Below, one piece after another: positions 1-4,061 of a stretch of 6,886 bases of DNA. The notes under the pieces were generated by a model, which saw nothing but the letters and a program-made list of their open reading frames with translations, searched no databases and was not told the origin of the DNA. How positions within the stretch are numbered: position 1 is the first letter of the stretch; every line of letters begins with the position of its first letter. The position numbers and the translations under genes were made by a program. This DNA comes from Acidobacteriota bacterium (GTDB taxonomy: Bacteria > Acidobacteriota > Terriglobia > Terriglobales > Acidobacteriaceae): NCBI GenBank assembly GCA_021781255.1, contig JAJXXG010000310.1, forward strand, positions 1 to 6,886, in the 5' to 3' direction.

Positions 1-934
1 CCTGAAAGTAGCGCGTATTGGCCCACAGCCGCTCGATGCGCTCCGGCTCCGTCTCCAGAATGTCGAACGCCGCAATGCACGTGGCCGCCACCGCAGGCGG
101 GTGCGACGTCGAGAACAGAAACGGCCGCGCCCGATGGTAGAGGTAGTCAATCAGGTCCCGCGACCCGCACACATACCCGCCCAGCGCGCCAATCGCCTTT
201 GACAGCGTTCCCACCTGCACGTCCACGCGCCCATGCATGCCAAAGTGGTCAATCGACCCGCGCCCGTTGCGCCCCAGCACGCCCGACGCGTGCGCGTCAT
301 CCACCATCATGATCGCGCCGTACTTCTCCGCCAGCGCCGCCAGCTTGTCCACCGGCCCAATGTCGCCGTCCATGCTGAAGACGCCGTCCGTAATCACCAG
401 CTTGTGGCCCGGCTCGTTGGCCACTTCCTTCAGCAGCTCCTCGCAGTGCGCCACATCCTTGTGCCTGAAGACCTTGATCTTCGCCCGCGACAGCCGCGCG
501 CCGTCAATAATGCTGGCGTGGTTCAGCTCGTCTGACAGGATGAAGTCCTCCTTGCCCAGAATCGCGCTCACCGTGCCCGCGTTGGCCGCGAAGCCGCTCT
601 GGAAGACCACGCACGCCTCTGCGTTCTTGAAGCGCGCAATCTTCTCCTCAAGCTCCATGTGGATGCGCATCGTTCCGGCAATCGTCCGCACCGCGCCCGA
701 GCCCACGCCGTAGGTGCGCGTTGCCGCCACCGCCGCCTCAATCAGCCGCGGGTCGCTGGCCAGTCCCAGGTAGTTGTTGCTGGCCAGGTTGATCACCTCG
801 CGCCCGTCGTAGTGGCACACCGGCGCCTGCTGGTCCTCCAGAACACGCAGTTTGAAATACGTTCCCTTGGCGCGCAGCTCATCCAGCGCGGTGGTCAGGT
901 ACGCAAGCTGGGGGCGCGCAGCGGTCTCCGTCAT
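1..934 (-). CDS. kbl: Glycine C-acetyltransferase (2-amino-3-ketobutyrate CoA ligase), partial at C-terminus
   Basis: A PLP-dependent enzyme of the alpha-oxoamine synthase family that cleaves 2-amino-3-ketobutyrate with CoA to glycine and acetyl-CoA, the second step of threonine catabolism, in the cytosol. I translated the minus strand by hand: 311 codons are visible and the frame runs open off the left edge; the family is about 395-400 residues, so roughly the last 85 are missing. Visible marks: NLASNNYLGL (49-58), the YGVGSGAVRTIAGT substrate loop (75-88), NHASIIDG with the PLP-stacking His139, DDAHASG with Asp212 and His215, and TLSKAIGALGGY with the Schiff-base Lys246. The ATG at 934 is chosen because GAGGTGA lies 6 nt upstream and the N-terminus fits the family. 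Its usual partner tdh lies on the same strand further right, but a convergent gene separates them. 8-amino-7-oxononanoate synthase (BioF) is the main alternative; the KBL-like N-terminus and nearby tdh favour Kbl. Confidence 0.95.
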   Translation of the reverse strand, partial: MTETAARPQLAYLTTALDELRAKGTYFKLRVLEDQQAPVCHYDGREVINLASNNYLGLASDPRLIEAAVAATRTYGVGSGAVRTIAGTMRIHMELEEKIARFKNAEACVVFQSGFAANAGTVSAILGKEDFILSDELNHASIIDGARLSRAKIKVFRHKDVAHCEELLKEVANEPGHKLVITDGVFSMDGDIGPVDKLAALAEKYGAIMMVDDAHASGVLGRNGRGSIDHFGMHGRVDVQVGTLSKAIGALGGYVCGSRDLIDYLYHRARPFLFSTSHPPAVAATCIAAFDILETEPERIERLWANTRYFQ

Positions 935-940
935 GGCAAT

Positions 941-947
941 TCACCTC
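941..947 (-). promoter_or_regulatory. kbl ribosome binding site
   Basis: The minus strand reads GAGGTGA, 6 nt before the ATG at 934. This near-ideal Shine-Dalgarno spacing fixes the kbl start. Confidence 0.8.
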
Positions 948-1146
948 AACCAGAAAGCATAGCGCGCTTTGGCGGCGCGGCCAGTCCGGCCGGTGAGGCC
1001 CGAGCCGCCGCCGTCTGAAAGTCGCCCTTATCTCCTTTGCCGCGTCCAAAAATGATGCCAATTGGCCCGCTTGCGCCCCTGCCGGATACAATGGTCCTAC
1101 ACTGCCGCAAATGGGCGATATACGATTTTTTCTTGAGATTTGGAGC

Positions 1147-1150
1147 AGGG
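1147..1150 (+). promoter_or_regulatory. Ribosome binding site of the Ig-like gene (decides a GTG start)
   Basis: AGGG lies 5 nt before the GTG at 1156, inside a purine-rich run (GGAGCAGGGAA, 1142-1152). The in-frame ATG at 1111 has no comparable site, so the GTG is preferred. Confidence 0.5.
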
Positions 1151-1155
1151 AACAC

Positions 1156-2157
1156 GTGAGACGTTTGATCAGCCGCGCTCCGCGGCTTTGGTTGGTTGCA
1201 GGACTGGGTATCGCGCTGACGCTGCCCGCGCTGGCCTTACCCGCCGGGAACACGCGCGGCGTGGCCACGCAAACCACGATGACCGCGGAAACCCACGACC
1301 AGGGCGGGCGCACGCAAGCCACCCTCACGGCTACCGTTGCAGGCCAGGACGGCCAGCCCGCCACCGGCGCCGTCGTCATCCGGGACAAGGGCAAGCCGCT
1401 CGCCGGAGTTGTACTCGATGCCGCGGGACGCGCCACCTCCGTCCTTGACCTGAGAGCAGGCGACCACAGCCTCAGCGCGGTCTACACCGGCGATGCCGCC
1501 CACCAGACCTCGGTCTCGCAAGTGACCCCGGTGCGCGCGCTCACCAGTACTACGCCTGATTTCACGGTTTCCGTTTCGCCCGCGTCCCTCACCCTCACCG
1601 CCGGCCAGTCGGGGACAACAGTCGCCTCCATCACCCCGGTGAACGGCTCATCGCTCACGGCCCCGATGTTCGTCACCCTTTCCTGCTCCGGCCTGCCTGA
1701 CCAGTCCGCCTGCACCTTTACGCCGGAAAACATTGAAATCCTGCCCAACGCCACCGCTGCGATTACCAGCACCATGGTCATCGCCACCTCGGCGGGCATT
1801 GCAGCCACGGCGCAGGCCGCGCCCCGGCAGCCCGTAGTCAGGCGCGGCGCAAGCCCCATCACATGGGCCGTGCTGCTGCCCGGCGCGCTGGGCCTCGCAG
1901 GACTGGCGTTCGGCGCGCGCCGCCGCCGCTGGCTCAGCCGGCTCTCGCTCATGGGTCTGGTCGCACTTGTGGCCACGCTCGGCACCACGGCCTGTTCGCC
2001 GCTCTACTACTACTACAATCACGGGCCGCCGCATAACCTGCCCACGCCCGCCGGCGCCTACACGGTCAACGTTACGGCGCAGTCCAGCAACGGCATCACG
2101 GCCATCACGCACTCCACGACGATCGCGCTCACGGTCAACCCGCTCGCGGCAAATTAG
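1156..2157 (+). CDS. Exported Ig-like repeat protein with C-terminal membrane segments
   Basis: A 333-residue exported protein of unknown function. From the GTG start the N-terminus is a signal-peptide-like segment: Arg/Lys-rich head (RRLISRAPR), hydrophobic core (LWLVAGLGIALTLPALA). Two beta-sandwich units follow: a bacterial Ig-like repeat at about 39-125 (TLTATV, TGAVVIRD, AVYTGD) and a second at about 136-213 (DFTVSVSPASLTLTAGQ, CTFTP). Next come two hydrophobic segments (about 235-254 and 263-280) separated by an Arg-rich cluster, then ACSPL, four consecutive Tyr (284-287) and a last beta unit (AGAYTVNVTAQ, TTIALTV). This architecture recurs in acidobacterial Ig-like proteins (family knowledge, not searched); a surface or adhesion role is only a guess. 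An upstream ATG at 1111 would add 15 residues but lacks an RBS and breaks the signal-peptide pattern. The gene converges on tdh, 27 bp between stop codons, with no clear terminator there. Confidence 0.85.
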   Translation: MRRLISRAPRLWLVAGLGIALTLPALALPAGNTRGVATQTTMTAETHDQGGRTQATLTATVAGQDGQPATGAVVIRDKGKPLAGVVLDAAGRATSVLDLRAGDHSLSAVYTGDAAHQTSVSQVTPVRALTSTTPDFTVSVSPASLTLTAGQSGTTVASITPVNGSSLTAPMFVTLSCSGLPDQSACTFTPENIEILPNATAAITSTMVIATSAGIAATAQAAPRQPVVRRGASPITWAVLLPGALGLAGLAFGARRRRWLSRLSLMGLVALVATLGTTACSPLYYYYNHGPPHNLPTPAGAYTVNVTAQSSNGITAITHSTTIALTVNPLAAN

Positions 2158-2184
2158 GATTGCGCCCGGCTGGGGCTGGTGCCA

Positions 2185-3228
2185 TTATTCCGGCTTGAGA
2201 ATCACCTTGATGGCTTCGCCCGATTGCAGCAGTTGCATGGCCTGGGCAAACTCCGCGAGCTTGAGCCGGTGGGTAATCACCGGCTCAAGATTCAGCTTGC
2301 CCGCCGCCAGCAGCGCTTCCATCTGGAACCACGTCTCGAACATCTTGCGCCCATTGATGCCCAGCACCGTTGCGCCCTTGAAGATAATGTCGCGCGCAAA
2401 GTCCAGTTCCACAGGCCGCGACGGAATCCCCAGCAGCGAAGCGCGCCCGCCGGTTCTTAATACCTCAAAGCCCTGCGCCATCGCCTTTGGATGCCCCGAC
2501 ATCTCAAGCAGCACATCCACGCCGGTGCCGCCTGTCGCTTCCAGAATCCGCTCTTCCACGTGGTCCGTTGCCGGGTCCAGCACAAGGTCCGCGCCCATCT
2601 GCGCAGCCACGCTGCGCCGGTGCGCATTCACCTCCACCGCATACACCCGCGCCGCGCCGCACGCCTTGGCCACCGCGATGGAAAACAGCCCAATCGCTCC
2701 GCAGCCCGTCACCGCCACTGTCTTTGCCGCGATTGGCCCGGCCAGCACCGTGTGTACCGCGTTGCCCAGCGGGTCAAGAAGCGAAGCATAGTCGTGCGGT
2801 ATCGCCGGCGACAGCTTCCAGATATTCGTCTCGGGAATGACGGCGTAGCTGGCAAAAGCGCCGTCAGCGTCCACGCCCAGAATGCGCACATGCTGGCACA
2901 CATGCGCCAGGCCCGTACGGCACTGCAGACACTTGCCGCAGGCCACGTGCATCTCCGCGCTTACCAGGTCGCCTTCCTTCACCGTGGTCACGCCGCGGCC
3001 CACCTTGGCCACCGCGCCCGCAAACTCATGCCCCGGAATCAGCGGCGGATGAATCCGCCCTTGCGCCCACGGATCCCAGTTGTAAATGTGCAGATCGGTG
3101 CCGCAAACGCTGGCCGCCGACACCCGCACCAGCACCTCGCCAGGGCCCGGCGAGGGCACGGGCACTTCGCGAATTTCAACTCCCGGTGCGGACTGGGCCT
3201 TCACAACCGCCTGCATGGTGCTCGGCAT
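2185..3228 (-). CDS. tdh: L-threonine 3-dehydrogenase (zinc-dependent MDR family)
   Basis: Oxidises L-threonine with NAD+ to 2-amino-3-ketobutyrate, the substrate of Kbl; a cytosolic zinc enzyme, usually a tetramer. From the chosen start it is 347 residues, close to the 341 of E. coli Tdh. Visible: catalytic zinc ligands Cys42 (SVCGTDLHIYNWD) and His67-Glu68 (PGHEF); structural zinc cysteines 97, 100, 103 and 111; LLDPLGNAVHT; the Rossmann motif GCGAIG; and MFETWFQM and VITHRLKL, both typical of Tdh rather than sorbitol or alcohol dehydrogenases. The ATG at 3228 is chosen because AGGAGG lies 10 nt upstream; an ATG at 3255 precedes that site and one at 3216 is too far from it. The stop is TAA. 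An inserted element lies just upstream, so the native promoter region may have been altered. Confidence 0.96.
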   Translation of the reverse strand: MPSTMQAVVKAQSAPGVEIREVPVPSPGPGEVLVRVSAASVCGTDLHIYNWDPWAQGRIHPPLIPGHEFAGAVAKVGRGVTTVKEGDLVSAEMHVACGKCLQCRTGLAHVCQHVRILGVDADGAFASYAVIPETNIWKLSPAIPHDYASLLDPLGNAVHTVLAGPIAAKTVAVTGCGAIGLFSIAVAKACGAARVYAVEVNAHRRSVAAQMGADLVLDPATDHVEERILEATGGTGVDVLLEMSGHPKAMAQGFEVLRTGGRASLLGIPSRPVELDFARDIIFKGATVLGINGRKMFETWFQMEALLAAGKLNLEPVITHRLKLAEFAQAMQLLQSGEAIKVILKPE

Positions 3229-3238
3229 AGCGCGGCAT

Positions 3239-3244
3239 CCTCCT
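3239..3244 (-). promoter_or_regulatory. tdh ribosome binding site
   Basis: A perfect AGGAGG on the minus strand lies 10 nt before the ATG at 3228. It also abuts an out-of-frame ATG at 3238, too close to be used. It decides the tdh start. Confidence 0.7.
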
Positions 3245-3289
3245 GCCAGAAACAAACAAACCAGTCTATCAACCTGTGAAGGGCTGTGC

Positions 3290-3297
3290 GGAAAGTC
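3290..3297 (+). repeat. Left copy of putative target-site duplication
   Basis: GGAAAGTC directly abuts the left inverted repeat and matches GGAAAGTG at the right end in its first seven bases. The mismatched last base could be a later mutation, or the duplication could be 7 bp. Confidence 0.5.
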
Positions 3298-3325
3298 GAT
3301 AGTGGGTCAGTTTGAATCCACAGAC
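3298..3325 (+). repeat. Left terminal inverted repeat
   Basis: This arm pairs with the reverse complement of 3985-4012. The two differ only at 3299 (A versus G) and 3305 (G versus A). The inner 20 bases, GTCAGTTTGAATCCACAGAC (3306-3325), are identical in both arms. Confidence 0.85.
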
Positions 3326-3336
3326 CGAGAACATCT

Positions 3337-3366
3337 TTGGAATAGGAAACCCAAAAGGCCGATAAT
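3337..3366 (+). promoter_or_regulatory. Predicted sigma-70-type promoter inside the element
   Basis: TTGGAA (3337-3342) and GATAAT (3361-3366) match the -35 and -10 consensus at 4/6 and 5/6 positions with an 18-bp spacer. Transcription would begin near 3373, upstream of all likely starts of the HXXEE gene. It lies just inside the left inverted repeat, so the element would carry its own promoter. Confidence 0.45.
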
Positions 3367-3413
3367 TGTGCTCCGTGGACGGTAATCGAGTGGAATTCGT
3401 GCCTTTTCGGAGG

Positions 3414-3869
3414 ATGCAGTGGCTTTTCCCAGTCGCAGTCACTCTCCACAACGGTGAAGAAGCTCTGTTCATGCCGTCATGGGTTTCCGATCACAGAGGT
3501 CAGATTCGGCTGCACCCGTCAGCGGCAGCTATTTGGGTTGCATTGCTCCTTCTCACTGCGGGCGCGTATGCAATCACGGCATTGAGCGCAAAGCGCGGCA
3601 GACAGAGCGTGTGGGCCTATCTGCTGTTTGGGTATGTAGCCGCGATGCTAATCAACGTTTTCGTTCCCCACGTCCCTGCGGCGATGGTTTTTAGAACTTA
3701 CGCTCCGGGAGTGATCACGGCTGTGTTGATCAATCTTCCCGTCATGAGCATCCTTTTGTTTCAAGCGGTGCGCGATCAGTGGGTCACGGGAGCCAAGGCT
3801 GCTGTTTACGCTGTACTAATGCCGCTCGCTATGGGCGGGTCTATCGTGGTTTTGTTCACACTGGCGTGA
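3414..3869 (+). CDS. Small HXXEE-domain integral membrane protein
   Basis: A 151-residue membrane protein from the ATG at 3414. I recognise the HXXEE family by LHNGEEALFMP near the N-terminus (His12, Glu15, Glu16) plus Asn81, His86 and TYAPGVITAVLINLP (95-109), the family's Y-x-PG-x-xTA block. About four hydrophobic segments follow the first motif: 37-57, 66-84, 99-119 and 129-150. The conserved His/Glu residues suggest a metal-binding membrane site, but the family's function is not known to me. The start is uncertain: GGAGG directly abuts the ATG with no spacer, and in-frame GTGs at 3390 and 3399 also lie after the predicted promoter; a TTG at 3366 is excluded because it overlaps the -10. 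It is the sole gene of a TIR-bounded insert, with GC clearly below its neighbours, suggesting transfer. Confidence 0.8.
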   Translation: MQWLFPVAVTLHNGEEALFMPSWVSDHRGQIRLHPSAAAIWVALLLLTAGAYAITALSAKRGRQSVWAYLLFGYVAAMLINVFVPHVPAAMVFRTYAPGVITAVLINLPVMSILLFQAVRDQWVTGAKAAVYAVLMPLAMGGSIVVLFTLA

Positions 3870-3908
3870 GGGAGGTTCCATCTCGATCTCTCTGAGGCGT
3901 ATCTTTAA

Positions 3909-3932
3909 GCATGGTAATGTCCTTTGCCATGC
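3909..3932 (+). terminator. Possible hairpin terminator after the HXXEE gene
   Basis: GCATGGTAA (3909-3917) can pair with TTGCCATGC (3924-3932) as nine pairs, one of them G-T, around a 6-nt loop. It begins 39 nt after the stop codon. No T-tract follows, so it is at best a weak intrinsic terminator. Confidence 0.3.
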
Positions 3933-3984
3933 ACAGATTACATATCGCCTAAAAACTATCCATCACGTTCTTTATGAAACATTC

Positions 3985-4012
3985 GTCTGTGGATTCAAAC
4001 TGACTCACTACC
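3985..4012 (-). repeat. Right terminal inverted repeat
   Basis: Reverse complement of the left arm at 26 of 28 positions. Similarity is lost inside 3985, and outside 4012 apart from a single pairing base, so the boundaries are sharp. It ends 49 nt before the chosen alpha-glucuronidase start. Confidence 0.85.
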
Positions 4013-4020
4013 GGAAAGTG
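4013..4020 (+). repeat. Right copy of putative target-site duplication
   Basis: GGAAAGTG directly abuts the right inverted repeat, in direct orientation relative to 3290-3297. It also lies upstream of a GTG at 4029 that could serve as an alternative start for the alpha-glucuronidase. Confidence 0.5.
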
Positions 4021-4061
4021 ATAGAACGGTGGATGTGCAAATCCGCACGCCGGGGATGAAC
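4013..4061 (+). promoter_or_regulatory. Alpha-glucuronidase leader and start choice
   Basis: GGGGA (4052-4056) lies 5 nt before the ATG at 4062 and is a fair ribosome binding site. In-frame alternatives are GTG 4029 and ATG 4056. I see no convincing -35/-10 pair between the right inverted repeat and the gene, so the promoter may lie inside the element or may have been displaced by the insertion. Confidence 0.3.

Larger units (their letters stand above)
935..1155. promoter_or_regulatory. Divergent intergenic control region between kbl and the Ig-like gene
   Basis: This 221-bp non-coding stretch separates two divergently transcribed genes, so both promoters should lie here. On the plus strand TACAAT (1087-1092) is a good -10 match, with TTGGCC (1062-1067) as a possible -35, but the 19-bp spacer is long. 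The perfect 10-bp palindrome GCCAATTGGC (1057-1066) overlaps that -35 and could be an operator. A GC-rich stretch at 969-1012, with GGCGGC near one end and GCCGCC near the other, could fold in the kbl leader. I found no convincing minus-strand promoter. All of this is inferred from sequence shape. Confidence 0.35.
3298..4012. mobile_element. TIR-bounded 715-bp insert carrying one HXXEE membrane-protein gene, no transposase
   Basis: The segment is bounded by inverted repeats of 28 bp matching at 26 positions, including 20 consecutive identical bases. Just outside lie 8-bp direct repeats that match at 7 of 8 positions: GGAAAGTC (3290-3297) and GGAAAGTG (4013-4020), as expected of a target-site duplication. 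Base composition also differs: by hand count 29/60 GC at 3721-3780 and 22/60 at 3901-3960, against 40/60 at 5041-5100 in the neighbouring gene. The only plausible gene inside encodes a small membrane protein; no transposase or integrase is visible. It resembles a non-autonomous element moved in trans by a transposase recognising these ends. Two separate copies of a dispersed repeat in opposite orientation, flanking an ordinary gene, is the main alternative. I do not recognise the IS family from the ends. Confidence 0.6.

Noticed and set aside
237..713. Plus-strand open frame of 158 codons across kbl
   Set aside because: It is the antisense shadow of kbl, rich in Ser, Ala and Pro, while the minus strand carries a clear PLP enzyme with all key residues.
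1111..1155. ATG at 1111 as the start of the Ig-like protein
   Set aside because: No ribosome binding site, and the extra 15 residues put acidic and bulky residues ahead of an otherwise standard signal peptide beginning at the GTG.
879..1436. Minus-strand open frame overlapping the kbl start and the Ig-like gene
   Set aside because: It overlaps two better-supported genes and the kbl ribosome binding site, and shows no domain or RBS.
1967..2791. Plus-strand open frame of 274 codons spanning the Ig gene end and tdh
   Set aside because: Its translation is Arg/Ser/Thr/Pro-rich and runs antisense to the conserved tdh catalytic region.
3201..3472. Minus-strand open frames (82 and 67 codons) over the left inverted repeat
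   Set aside because: They cross the repeat arm and the tdh leader in incompatible frames, and have no RBS or family resemblance.
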